Source: Azadirachta indica
Lineage: Eukaryota; Streptophyta; Magnoliopsida; Sapindales; Meliaceae
Direction of reading: 5' to 3'
Length of the DNA: 64,000 nt
NCBI GenBank assembly: GCA_022749755.1
Contig: CM040444.1
Coordinates: 14,656,274-14,720,273 of the forward strand
Shown here: piece by piece, positions 35,494 to 48,000 of the stretch
Layout of the letters: each line of letters starts with the position of its first letter
Position numbering within the stretch: the stretch's first letter is position 1
Translations under genes and position numbers: made by a program
Notes under the pieces: model-generated
Told to the model about the DNA's origin: nothing
Databases searched by the model: none
Seen by the model: the letters and a program-made list of their open reading frames with translations, nothing else

Positions 35494-35928
35494 CTATTGA
35501 GCAGCATCTTCAGAGAACCTGGCATCAAAAGGAACAGAAGGATGAGCATGTGCCAAACTACCAGCTGTTCCACCATGCTGCAACTCAATCACGAGCCACC
35601 GAACAGCTTTACTCATCTGCTCCAATCGAACTGCACTGATTGGGGGCAGACCAGTTGTGGCAGCCTGACCTGACTTCCCAGCCACAGAGCCAGTTGCTTC
35701 ATCCACCAGGCATTCGGATCCTATTCTTTGCTTGACAGACTCCACAAACTCTTCAGCTTGATCACAAGCCACCCTGAACAATTCCCACCTCTGCTTAAAA
35801 TTTTCTAGGGCAGCATCAGTAGCTGCTGTTTTCTGGGCACCTGAAAGTTCCTTGGCTTCAAGCACATTAGCCGCAGCAGCAACAAACTCCTTATAAGCAT
35901 TACTTAAAGCATCTACAATGTTGTCCAT
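35494..35928 (-). CDS. MED32: Mediator of RNA polymerase II transcription subunit 32
   Basis: A single coding exon of 144 residues starting MDNIVDALSNAYKEFVAAAA. The preceding codon is GTG, so the ATG at 35928 is the start. The conserved core FRVACDQAEEFVESVKQRIG and ISAVRLEQMSKAVRWLVIEL and the C-terminal PFDARFSEDAAQ agree with Arabidopsis MED32 (At1g11760) as I recall it, and the length is the usual one. MED32 is a small helical subunit of the Mediator tail that links transcription factors to RNA polymerase II in the nucleus. A splice acceptor (GGGCAG) lies two bases before the ATG, and a possible 5' UTR exon with a CAAAG/GTGCAT donor lies near 36393, so an intron in the leader is likely. 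Confidence 0.95.
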   Translation of the reverse strand: MDNIVDALSNAYKEFVAAAANVLEAKELSGAQKTAATDAALENFKQRWELFRVACDQAEEFVESVKQRIGSECLVDEATGSVAGKSGQAATTGLPPISAVRLEQMSKAVRWLVIELQHGGTAGSLAHAHPSVPFDARFSEDAAQ

Positions 35929-36600
35929 CACTGCCCAGTTGCGCTAATGGTCAAAATAGTGAGCTTTCAGGATATTGTTTATGGCTTAAAGTATTACTTA
36001 AAGCATCTACAAATACAAGAAGCAGCATGCACTATACAAGGAGACAAGTTTCGCCCATTTCGATCATAACAAAATCCAATTTATTGGATAACCTAAAATG
36101 ACAAATTCTGCTAAAAATTCTTAAGTTTATATATAACTATTTGTTAAAATTGAGATCTTTTCCATACTTGATTGCGTGTTTTCGCAATTGCACCATAAAA
36201 TCATAAAATTCAAAAACCTAAAAACCAAAAAATTCAATGCATCATATATGGAACAAGAACCACCACAATCTAAGAAGCTGATGAATAAAAAAGACAATAT
36301 AACCAAAAAAAAAAGACCGAAGCCAATTATCCGAGAAACTGGGCAAATAGGAAAAAAGATGGAAGCAATAGAAGTATTACGGAAAAATGCACCTTTGCCG
36401 GAGAAGATGAACGCGACGGTTGTCACAGGAGATAAAAATACGATTGCAGTGATCAACAAAATATGAAAAGAAACAGTAGCGATGACGTGAATCGCGCGAA
36501 ATAGGGTATATGCAGAATAAAAAGAAAATTTAGATACAGAACCGAAGAGGCGTCACCGACTTCCGGTACTCCACAATTTCTACCCTACGCGTGTGAGTGT
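35929..36600 (-). other. MED32 5' UTR intron and leader (inferred)
   Basis: The splice signals described for MED32 suggest an intron from about 36393 to 35931 and a leader exon upstream. The overlapping long frames at 36127-36466 on both strands are within this region and are not taken as genes. Confidence 0.45.
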
Positions 36601-38789
36601 GATTCTGAGCCGGGTCGACTGTTAATCCGCAGAGATTATTGGATCTATGAAGGATTACTAAATGCACCCTGACATTTTGGGAGCTTACTATGACTTAAGA
36701 AAAGTCTCAGGCAAAAGATGTTGCAATTAAACTTTTTAATAAATAAATAAATAAAATATCTTTTTTTTTTAATGTTATAACCACAATTTATCGATTTTAT
36801 ATTGAAAATTTGTCAAAAGTCAGAGATGTGTATTAGTATACCGCCGCTGTAAAAATTTACATCTAATTGATCTACGGATATTTGGAGTAGATAGTTTGAA
36901 TTGTGTGTTTTAAAAATATTTTCAAAATAATAAAAGATTAATTCTTTTTTCTAAATATTTTACAATTACATATAAAAGTTACTAATGTCCAGATTAAAAA
37001 TTCATCATAAGCTAAGAGTTAATATTGCTATAAGTTTGATACTATCCATGAAAATCAGCATTCAATTTAGACGTAATCTACTCATAATTAAGAAAATTTT
37101 GTAGAAATTCAAACTCAAACACTTTATCACCAGAATATTAAAAAGTGGTCTCAATTATTAATACCCTGAAATTAAGTGCTTAGATAATTTAAAAATATTT
37201 AAAATCCGGAGTAAATTTTGTGTAACATATAAACTAGGCAAAAATATGCAAATTTAAAATCCGAGAAGGTCTGAATGTCTCTTTGGAAATTTGTGGATAA
37301 TGTCACTATACATGTATATGATGCGGATTCGGTTAATGAAGAAAGACAACTTACGTGTACGCTCACACAGCCCAATACCATTTTATTTGTTTTCTTTGTG
37401 TCAATGAATACTGATTCATTATTCTCTCTTTTGACATTACAGACTTCTAAGAGACATTTCACACCTTCTCGGATAAAATGCATTTTAGAAATCCCAGTCA
37501 AACTTTAGATCCCTAAGTTTTTATATTTTCATAAATAAAAAACATTATATTTTTATTTGTGTCAAATAATTTTTTTTCCTTATTTAAACGATCATATTAC
37601 CCTTTTACGTTAGTTTTTGTTAGATATTAGCACGTAGCATTTTAGCTATTTCAAAGTAATTATTAAGAATAGGTTTTAATTTTCATGTTAGTTTTGAAAT
37701 TTTCATCTAAATTAAAAGTAAATTCCTGCAAACGTTGTCCGGATGAGATTTAATTAAAATTTTTAATAAATTTTTAAATGAGTTGTACATATCATTTGTA
37801 ATATTTTTTTAATAAAAAAAAAACATGTGCATTTTCAATCAATTCTCTGGGCATATTTTGAAGATTAATTTTTCATTTAATTAATGAAATTATAAATCAC
37901 TTGATTTAAACGTGTGTTTTTGTACAGCAGATCTAAATTCTAAACTATCATTAGACTTTCAACTAACGACTTAATTTTATATATTTGAAAACAAATACAA
38001 TCTAATAAAAGGACGAGGGACTATTTGAGAAAAAAATAAGTTGTATATTTATTTGGAGAAACATTAGAATCTGAAGAACCGAGATTTATGACCCCAATTT
38101 GGATTCTATGGGATACAGTTGTTTTTATTCCATTTATTGTGGCTCATTCATCGCCCATTGCTGTGTCGTTTGAAAGTTTTAAGAAATATCCAATATTTTC
38201 ACTCCATAATTATCCCATTTGCAATGGCATTAACTCTTGACACCTCAGTAATAAACAAAAACGACACCGTATGCAAATCTACTATTAGGAAGGAACCAAA
38301 AATACGCATATATAACCCAAATAATTATTTCTCTTATCAGCACAAAAGTAATTAACATTGTTTTTTTTTTCTTAATCAGAAATAAAATATAAATACATAT
38401 TTCTTGTGGCAAAAATGAATTTTTCTGATTTCATCTGGTCTTTATAATTTTTCTGTCCTAAATCGTAAATCCCAATAGCCACCATAAAAGGTTTCCGTAG
38501 ACTCGAACGTAGAGGATTCTATCTCGAAAAGAGCACCAGCCACGGCACAGACAAATTGGTGTATTGGACGATAGGAAGAGTACCGAATTAAGAGCAACTG
38601 CAACAACAAAAACAACCTGCAAGAATTTGAATGGGTTTTTTCAAAATTTAAAGAAACTCTAATCCAACCCCAAGTCCTGATATACATTCTGTTTTTCCTC
38701 ACTATCACTATCACCATATCTCTCTCTCACTCTCCCCATTACCGTCGTCTCCTTCTCTACTTCCTAACTCTAATTTTTTTTTTTTGGCC
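36601..38789. other. Intergenic between MED32 and the DUF7086 gene
   Basis: AT-rich. Holds a MITE-like inverted repeat (listed) and the CT-rich leader of the next gene at 38690-38780. No recognised gene. Confidence 0.5.
37254..37480. mobile_element. MITE-like element with inverted ends
   Basis: The left end ATCCGAGAAGGTCTGAATGT is matched by the reverse complement of the right end, ATCCGAGAAGGTGTGAAATG. Weaker matching continues inward for about 45 bp. The unit is about 227 bp. I did not find a clear target duplication. Confidence 0.5.
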
Positions 38790-39773
38790 ATGAAGAACAA
38801 CCAAGACGAAGTTAGACCCACCGACCAAGAACTCAGTAGGAAAAGAAAGAACAATGGTAGCACTACCAACAACAGCAGCAATAACAATAACAACAACAGT
38901 GAGGAGTACCAAATCTCGAAAAAGATTCAGAATCTTGAAGAAGACGACAATGATCTGCTCTCTCTTTCTTTGTCAGTTCGTCCCGCAAAACCCAGACGAG
39001 CAGCCCCAGATGAGGAATCATCTCCATTGTCGATGCCTCCGTTAAGGATTCAAGAACATCAGCAGCAGTCTTTACCTGTGCAGACGCTTTTAGTGTCTCA
39101 ACCTCAACCCCAACCCCAACTTCCTCTTCAACTATCACCTTCCCACCCTCTGTATATTCCGCCTTACGTGGCTGAATCTTCTGGTATACCCGTTTATCGG
39201 CACGAACTTGTGCCGGTAAATGCTCCACCGTCGCGCCCTTTACGTTCTCGACGTAACCCTACGCAGACCCCCGGGGAAGGAAAGAGTGATACTGTGCCGG
39301 CGCTGTTCCCCTGGGCGACAACACATCGCGCCACGGTTCATAGTCTGAAATATTTGTTAGCGAAGCGCATAACAACGATCACAGGGGAAATGCAATGCAA
39401 AAAATGTGAGAAGCAATACGAAATGGGGTATGATTTGGAAAAGAAGTTCTTCGAAGTTGCGAGATATATTGCGGCGAACAAGGACTGTATGCATGATAGG
39501 GCGCCGAGTGTTTGGATGAATCCGATACTCCCTACGTGCAAGTTTTGCGATCAAGAAAACAGTGCAAAGCCAGTGATTCCAGATAAGAAGAAAGAGATTA
39601 ATTGGCTGTTCTTGCTTTTAGGGCAGTTGTTGGGGTGCTGTACTCTCGATCAGTTGAAGTATTTTTGCAAACATACAAAAAATCATCGAACTGGAGCAAA
39701 GGATCGTGTTCTTTATCTTACATACATGGGCCTGTGTAAGCAACTCGATCCGGCTGGACCCTTTGATCGCTGA
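38790..39773 (+). CDS. DUF7086 domain protein with EAR-like motif
   Basis: An intronless frame of 327 residues starting MKNNQDEVRP. An Asn/Ser/Thr-rich N-terminus contains a basic patch (RKRK at 17-20, possible nuclear signal). An acidic stretch then leads into LSLSL at about 57-61, an LxLxL (EAR) repression motif. A Pro/Gln-rich middle follows. The C-terminal half is the plant-specific DUF7086 domain, from about FPWATTHRATVHSLKYLL to the end QLDPAGPFDR. It has two Cys-x2-Cys pairs (CKKC and CKFC) that could bind a metal, and the family block HTKNHRTGAKDRVLYLTY. The family has no established function; a nuclear, repressor-linked role is my inference from the motifs. ATG at 38790 is the first in frame; the upstream sequence is a T run. 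Confidence 0.85.
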   Translation: MKNNQDEVRPTDQELSRKRKNNGSTTNNSSNNNNNNSEEYQISKKIQNLEEDDNDLLSLSLSVRPAKPRRAAPDEESSPLSMPPLRIQEHQQQSLPVQTLLVSQPQPQPQLPLQLSPSHPLYIPPYVAESSGIPVYRHELVPVNAPPSRPLRSRRNPTQTPGEGKSDTVPALFPWATTHRATVHSLKYLLAKRITTITGEMQCKKCEKQYEMGYDLEKKFFEVARYIAANKDCMHDRAPSVWMNPILPTCKFCDQENSAKPVIPDKKKEINWLFLLLGQLLGCCTLDQLKYFCKHTKNHRTGAKDRVLYLTYMGLCKQLDPAGPFDR

Positions 39774-42005
39774 TTCAGCTGATATTAATTTCTTCCATTT
39801 TAGATGGTGAAGTACTTAGCTTTTTTCTATGTGTTGTTAGTTTCGGATTTTTTTTTCTTTTGGTTATTGTTTGAGCAAGATTTACCATCTTGTATTCTAT
39901 TTTGATCTGAATCTATGTCACTGATACATTTTCTATCTGAATTCTTGGATCTTGAACCTTTATACATATTCTATTTGAGTTGTTGAATGTTGAATTATGC
40001 TAGCTAGTTTCATGATTAGAACGTTTCAATAGAGTAATATTCTGCGATGATATTGAATTAGTGCTATCGAAATTTTTTAGTTTTGGTGGTAAGTAGTGTT
40101 CATCTTATCTACTATTTTAAGTTTAAATCATTCCAAGATTTATGGAAATGGTCGATGTTACGCAGCATTTTACCGTTAACTGTGTGGAGCTTTAAAAAAG
40201 CTTAAGCGATACTAAATATTTTAGATAACTTAATTACCATATAATCTTTCGAAGGGAAAATCTACGCGAGGCAAAACCTATGCGCAATGATTACTCGTAT
40301 TTCTTGAAAGGGAAAAGGGCAAATCTATGCCAGGCCAAATGCGTATCTATTCTGTGATTACTCGTAAAATTTAAATTTCCTGAAAGCTGGTTGGTTATAA
40401 TGGTAAAATTGATTAACATACTTGCTAAATGGTAACATCGATCGATTTGAAGGAAACAGCATATCTAGTCTGTTGCAGCTCTATTACAGACTCTTATGAC
40501 CTGTTGGCTAAGTTATTTCCACAAACAGTTCGGCTTCTATGGAAAGCGTGGCTCTCCGTCCCAATTCCCAGAAGATGATTAAGGACCTGATATACATACA
40601 TATTGTACAGGAGTGTACAAGTACGTGACTCGAAAGCATCAAACTGAAATGCTTTTACTTTTTAGTACCGGTGTCCAGTCTAATCTAGGCAAATTAAAGT
40701 GGAAAGTTCATCCAAATAATGACCCCACCACTACCCCAACCCCGGCCTGCCACCTCATCACCCTTAATCGGGGATTACTCCAAAATATATACATATATAT
40801 TATAATCATTAATCGGAGCTAAATATAAAAACACATCATCTGTTTTGGACCCCGGCATTGTACGTTAGTCGCTTTGCTATTCTTTGTATACAACTTACTT
40901 AGAATTAAGCTTTTTCTTTTTTCTTTTTCAACAATTGGGCTTGATATTATTTCCATTTTTTTTTACACAAAATTATCATTTCAAGAGTTTAATTATTGCC
41001 ACATTGTTGGAGATCAAACAGACTTTTTAATGTCTGGAAAAAATGATATTTGGAAACTCGATCGTAAAAAAATATATATATATATATATATAAATGTTTA
41101 TGCAAGTTTTTAGGAAATAAATATTTTATCACTAAATTATCAACTAATTTGAATTATTTAAAATTTGAAGAATTAAAAAAAATTAACACACAATGCGACG
41201 AATAATTCTTGAGAAGTAATTTTCAATCCAGTCAATTTTAAAGTACTTACATAAATAAACTAAACTCAATTGATAAATAGTATATTTAATTCTTTTGGTT
41301 AAATATTTAAATACGCTATTACTCTTTCTAAAATTCTCTTTGGGCACATCAATTACAAACAGATTCCTCTCAAGGTTCTATCGTTTTGCTGCACGAGCAG
41401 CATGACTGCTATTTAAGAAGAAAACGACTCTCAAAGTTTACAATGCATGCTCATGATTACGAAACGCCCAACACGTTAACAGGTTATATATTATTTATTA
41501 CATGATATTTTATCGTAATGCCATAAAACACCTCGTACAAACATTTTAATTACAATTTTGTCACTACATAGAACGAGCATAGGCCAGCCGAGATTCTTTG
41601 TGAAGGATACATCGTTACTTTTCAAAAATATTGAGGATGGTAATATTAATACGGTCAATGTCACGTGAGTCGCCACGACCACCGAGTTAGCTAACTCTGA
41701 GTCGACTCGCTCGTATTATAACCGTTCGTTAGATTTTTCTGTATGGTGACGGATTGAGATCGACAGAGAGCCCGAGAGGCGCCAGAATTGGCACCAAAGC
41801 AAGGAAAACAAACAAAGTTCCTTTTAAAAAAAAAAAAAAAAAACCCTTACCCTCAGAAGCAGAACAAATATTAAAAGCAGCGAAATGAGAACAACTCGAC
41901 GTAATTTTCTTTTGAGAAAAAAAATGAGCGACATTGATGTCTAAACCCTAGTTTTTGATCTTAAATTCTTCGACTATTTTCTGTATTTGATTTTGTTGTG
42001 GTGTA
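39774..42005. other. Intergenic between the DUF7086 gene and PI4K-alpha-1
   Basis: Probable 3' UTR first, then AT-rich DNA. A loosely duplicated pair of about 65 bp lies at 40256-40387 (AAATCTACGCGAGGC and AAATCTATGCCAGGC) and an (AT)n run at 41071-41092. The last 250 bases contain the PI4K leader, with an A run at 41827-41843 and a short upstream frame. Confidence 0.5.
41885..41944 (+). promoter_or_regulatory. Upstream ORF in the PI4K-alpha-1 leader
   Basis: A 19-codon frame (MRTTRRNFLLRKKMSDIDV) with a second in-frame ATG at 41924, ending 61 bases before the main start codon. If the transcript starts upstream of it, the frame could reduce or tune translation. The transcription start is not known from sequence. 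Confidence 0.4.
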
Positions 42006-45000
42006 ATGGAGGCATTGATCGAGTTGTGCGATCTGATCGCGCAAAACCCGAAGCAATTTTCGGAGAAACTCGCATGGATTTGCAACCGGTGTCCGCAACC
42101 CGAATTGCTCTTATCCGGATCCCCGCGCGTTACCCGTTCTCATCTCAATGCCGTACTCGCCGTCGCTCGGTTCCTGTCAAAATGTGGTGACTCTGCCGAC
42201 CCTCGCGCTAAATCCGTCATCCTCGAGTTCCTCCGCGCTATTCCATCGTCGTTTAGCCGCTCTTTCTGGCCCCAAGCGTTCTCCACCAACGACTCGATTT
42301 CGTCTTTTTTTACAGAATTCTTAGGTTACGTATCCAAGTCCTGCGACGCCTCGCCCGATTTTGCCACCGAAGTCGCAGGATTCACCGGCGAGGTAATTCT
42401 TTCAGCTGTTGTTATGAACCAAAATGAAGATTCGGGCATCTGTAGAACATTTTTGTTGGCTTCATCGAAGAATTTCCCGCCAATATTACCGTCCGATGCG
42501 AATAAACTGGTGACGTATCTCATGGAACAGTTATCCATCCCAATTCCGGCTTCGCCGAGAGAACAAGTACCTATAAACTCTGGAACGTCATCGTCTCAGA
42601 GCTCTCCGTTAAGTGCAAACCATTTTCAGCCCGGTTTAAGTAACGAGACTGAGTCAAGTCCAGGAATTGAGGTGGCGAGCCACATTTCGGGCTCGAGTGT
42701 GTCCATGAATGGTGGGGGAAGCATATTTGGGGGATTGAATTTGAATGATGGGCAACAATTCAGGCAACAGGTGGCTTCGTATGAAGAAGAGTCTGTGGAG
42801 GGGTTGGAGAAGCAAGAGATTGCTTTTAAATTGATAACACATGTTTTGGACAAAGTACAGATTGATTCAAAGCTTTTGGAACAGGTCAGGTTTATTGCGA
42901 AGAAGCAGCTCCAATCCATGTCTGCTTTTCTGAAGGTATTAATGTGAATTAATAAATTTCAGTCACAACTCACAAAGTTTTTGATTTGTATTCACATATA
43001 GACAATTCTTGGTGCATTTTGTAGAAATGTTTGTGAATGATTTTTTTTCTTCTTTATTTTATAGAACAAATATGATGTGCATGCATTTTGATTATATAAT
43101 GTTTGATTTCAGTTTAATGCTTGAATACAAATACATAACTCATAGTGCATTGTGTGAGAATAGCTTTTAAAACGTTGACTATGACTAAATTTGACGAGAC
43201 AATATTTCCTTTATTGTTTTATGTAGACACATGTAAATAGGCCTCAATTGTATTATACTAGAGAAATTATTTAGTGAACATATTGAACGTTAAGGGGAAG
43301 CAAGTGAAACTGTTTGTACTATCAATTTTACTGGAAAAGTTAATGGTATAATGTATTGAAAAAAGGGTTGTCAAGAAGCAAATTTTTCCTGAAGATTATG
43401 TGGGCAGATGAGAAAAACTTTACTAAGGTTAAGTTAATTATGTGAGCAGATAAGGAAGCGGGATTGGAATGAACAGGGGCCACTTTTGAAAGCCAGAATA
43501 AATGCAAAGCTATCTGTTTATCAGTCTGTAGCAAGGTTGAAAATAAAGAGTCTTGCATCCCTTGATACGGATGGGAAAACCTCTAAGAGGTTGGTGCTAG
43601 AGACACTTGCTTTATTAGTTGATGCTGCTGAAGCATGCTTGCTCTCTGTATGGAGAAAGTTGAGAGTGTGTGAGGAGCTTTTCAGTTCCCTGCTTGCAGG
43701 GATTGCGCAGATTGCTGTCATTAGGGGAGGTCAGCCATTACGTGTTTTGCTCATTCGCCTGAAGCCCCTTGTGCTGACTGCTTGTGCACAGGTATTATAT
43801 TTACTACGGGATTTTTTCTGCACCTGGATGCAAAGTTGAATGCGCTCACATTGGAAATGCAGTTGTTTCTTTAATCATTTATCATAATATTGCTTTTGTT
43901 CTTTTTGTTTTATGATTTCACTGTAACAGGCTGATACCTGGGGCAGCAGCCAGGGACCCATGTTTGAGAGTGTCATGAAGACAAGTTGTGAGATAATTGA
44001 ATCTGGCTGGGCCAAGGACCGGGCACCTGTGGACACATTTATCATGGGTTTAGCTACAAGCATTCGTGAACGAAATGATTATGATGAGCAGGTTGTTTGT
44101 GCATTCTTGGTTATACATTTTTCTTATAGTTGTTTGTTTATTCATTAAAAATATATATATATGTTTGTATATAAGTTGTCTATGTGTATATGCATAGACA
44201 TTTATATTTAGTCAATTAGTCTTTGCTTTATGTTAGTGCATAGGTGCATATATTTTCGTTGATGGACTTTAGCAAATCTGTTGAGAGAGTATAGTTTCTT
44301 TTCTCTTCTTCAGTTTGCTTCCCTCTGTATGTGTGTTTTTCCCCTCTTCTGAGGTTACTCTTTGAGAGAATGTTGTATGCTTCTGAATTTTACATATTTT
44401 TATTGTGGTTTGAGATGACCCAAAATTAATTTAACAGTACATGGGCCCATGTATTTTCTTAGTAGACTTGTACCCATTGAATCAATTATGTTATCCTAAA
44501 TTTTGATGGCTGTTAATCTTTTTTTTTTTTTTTCTAAAATAAAAAGTTAAATGAATTGTATGGTTAATAGTGTTCGTTGCTTGTTTACTTGAGTCAATTT
44601 CAGGTTGATAAAGAGAAGCAGGCAGTTCCTGCTGTACAGCTTAATGTTATACGCTTGCTAGCTGATTTAACTGTCGCTGTTAACAAGTCAGAAGTAGTAG
44701 ACATGATATTGCCACTTTTTGTTGAGAGCTTGGAAGAGGGTGATGCTTCAACTCCTAGTTTATTGCGACTCCGAGTAGGGAACCTTTGTCTTTAGAGCTT
44801 TTATATCCTGATTATGTATTTTGCATTCTCATGTCTCTATACTCAATATGGATTATTGAAACAATAATGTTATAGCTGTTAGTTCTTTAGATACAGTGGT
44901 ATGGTTTCTCAACTTTTCCCCTCTTAATTTACTACAGCTTCTAGATGCTGTATCTCACATGGCAAGTTTAGGTTTTGAGAAGTCCTATCGAGAAACAGTT

Positions 45001-48000
45001 GTTCTGATGACAAGAAGTTACTTGACTAAACTAGCAAGTGTTGGGTCTGCTGAAAGTAAAACAATGGCGGCAGAAGCTACTACAGAACGTGTTGAGGTAT
45101 GTTTTGCCTCCAAGATAGAAATTTTTTTGATCTTGCAAGTTGCTCGACAACTTATCCTATCAAATTGTAGCTCACTGCTTCAATTACACGCTAGACTCTT
45201 CCTGCAGGATTTCTTCTGATTGCCAGTGGTCTTACAAATGCTAAATTGCGTTCAGACTATCGTCATCGTTTGTTGTCTTTATGCTCCGATGTAGGATTGG
45301 CTGCTGAGTCTAAAAGTGGGAGGTAAGAGAAGTTTGTCGCTGAATTAAGTGCTGGTAGCAAGTCATTTTTATATCTTTGTGATATCCCTATTTGATTTAT
45401 AATTATCCATGCACTCTTCTGGTGGCTGTAATCCACACCTAACTACTTACACATTTTGTTTTTCTCATTGTATTGTATTAGAGATTTCATATCTAGTTCT
45501 AAACCACTGCAGGAGTGGAGCGGATTTTTTGGGGCCTCTACTTCCTGCTGTTGCTGAAATATGCTCTGATTTTGATCCTACTGTAGACGTAGAACCGTCA
45601 CTTTTGAAGTTGTTTCGCAACTTGTGGTTCTATATTGCTCTCTTTGGCTTAGCACCTCCCATCCAAAAAACTCAACTACCAGTAAAGTCAGTTTCGACGA
45701 CACTAAACAGTGTGGGAAGCATGGGTGCAATTCCTCTTCAAGCAGTGGCTGGACCTTACATGTGGAATGCACAGTGGTCTTCTGCTGTTCAGCGGATTGC
45801 TCAAGGGACTCCTCCCCTTGTAAGTAGATGTATAGTTTACTAAATTGAATATTTTGTTTGGTCTAAGAAATTGCTGTTTCAGGGTGAATATTGCATCTCA
45901 GTCTTTAGATTTTCCATCATGTTCCCTTATGTTTTATATTTATGTTGTTCATTTAATTGTGCTTGTGAGAAGTTGAAAATTGAGTAGTCTGTGTTAGTGC
46001 TGAAATCACTAAGTGAGAAGAAGGGGCTTCTCAGTTAAAAAATTTTGCATAATGTTTTTTCAAATCCCTGTCAAAAATTAGGTTTGCCACTGCTGGGATT
46101 GTTTTCAAATTTAAATGAGTCCAACTCCAAACATATTAGGATGTATTAAGAAACATTGATAACAAAACTATCACGCAACATTTTCAGAATACGAAAACAC
46201 GGTACACTATTGTACAATGGCAACTATTTTTACATGGAAATATTATAAATCAGTAATAGAATTTAAATATTTACAATTTTCTTTATTTTTTTTTCTTGTG
46301 TTGGAAATTTGTGCCCACTGGATTTTGGCTCTGCCACTGTCCATGTGAAGCACTTACACCTGCATCCAACACTGTGTATACATTGGTAAACTACCCACTG
46401 CTTGCATAAACTATATGGTGGGAGTTACCAGGTGATTATGAAGGCTTGCATTCAACAATATGAATTAGGGCACTGGTGGAAACAAATATGATTAGATATG
46501 TAGGAATAGCAGATGTTCAGCATTTCAGTCTATGGAACAAAATGAGATCTAAGTGAACATTGGCATGCACTCGAAGCAGCCATTCTTTAAAATTATGGAT
46601 GAAGGACAAGTAAAGCTGATTTAAATGTTAAAGGAAGAAGTTTTTTGTTATTCTGTTAAAAAGAGGACCTTACTCCTTAATAGATGCTTGTATTGTCTCT
46701 TAAATTGTATACACTTATGAATTATTGTTATTTGGTTATCATTATTTCTTCCTGGTTTCCCTTTGTTTTGTGCTTTCTTCTACTGTTAGGAGAGGCCTGA
46801 TGTGCCGGAAGTTTTATGCTTTTAAAGGTTTGGCTTTGCACAATCTGGCATGTATTAGCATTATTAGCCTGTGTGAATCTGCAAATTTTTCTAATGTTCA
46901 AGAGTCAAGCTCTACTTTTTGATGCCTATATACTTAAATTGTTGGTGGACAGTCCTTTGGGTTGGGATGTGTAACCCACTGGTGATGATTAGTTGATTGG
47001 GCGTCTTGTTATGGAAATTAAGTGAATTTGCTTATTTTTGAATGTGCTTGTGCTCTTCTTGATTGGCCCTGTTAAGTTAGCCTCAATGTATATAGCCTTT
47101 TTCATCAAAGTGGGCATTCTATGCTTGTAATGATTCCAGTGAATTGTTTTCAAACTATATCCTAATATAAGGTTTAAACATGGCAATGTCTTTTCCAGGT
47201 TGTCAGCTCAGTGAAATGGCTTGAAGATGAGTTGGAACTCAATGCTCTTCACAATCCTGGCAGTCGTCGAGGGAGTGGCAATGAGAAAGCAGCTGGAACC
47301 CAAAGAGCAGCACTTTCTGCTGCTTTAGGAGGACGGGTTGAAGTTGCTGCAATGAGCACAATTTCAGGTTTTTCGAGAAACTAATCCCAACAGTATCAAC
47401 AGTTTAAGTTCATATTAAGAGGTCTATACTATTATGTAAAGTGCGATGCATCCTCTCACTTGCATATCTAATTGAAGGAAAAAGACTATTGTGTGGATTT
47501 AAATGCACAGAAAAAAAAAGAAGAAATAAAATAAACACAGAAAACACGTGTAAATCCCAATGCAAACCCCACTTGCTCTCTATGATAATTTGATTGATCG
47601 AATGAGGGGCTCCAACAGAAGATCTTTTAGTCAACCTGACTTTAATATTATGTTCTGAAAGTAATCCTAACAGTTTGGCTTATATGAAGGGGACCGATGA
47701 CAATTTATAACAAGATTTAATGGAGTTAGCATTGAAGCCTTATTCTCCAAGTTCACTGCATGTTTGCTAGTTGAATTGATTGTCAAAAATTCATGTTTAC
47801 CTGGTCTTGAAATGAACTGTTTTGTTGATATTACAGTATGTTTTTTTCACTTTGATACCATGTTTTATTATCACACAGATTATCTTTATCTTTTTTGTTT
47901 GTTTCAACGATATCGATAATCAACTATTTTTCTATTTCCTTTATCTTTTTTTCCTTGGATTTTATAGGTGTGAAGGCAACCTATCTTCTTGCTGTTGCTT

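Noticed and set aside
36127..36466. Opposite-strand frames of 110 and 96 codons upstream of MED32
   Set aside because: Low-complexity composition, lying over the inferred MED32 leader intron; no family match.
38863..39228. 121-codon minus-strand frame
   Set aside because: Antisense shadow of the DUF7086 gene.
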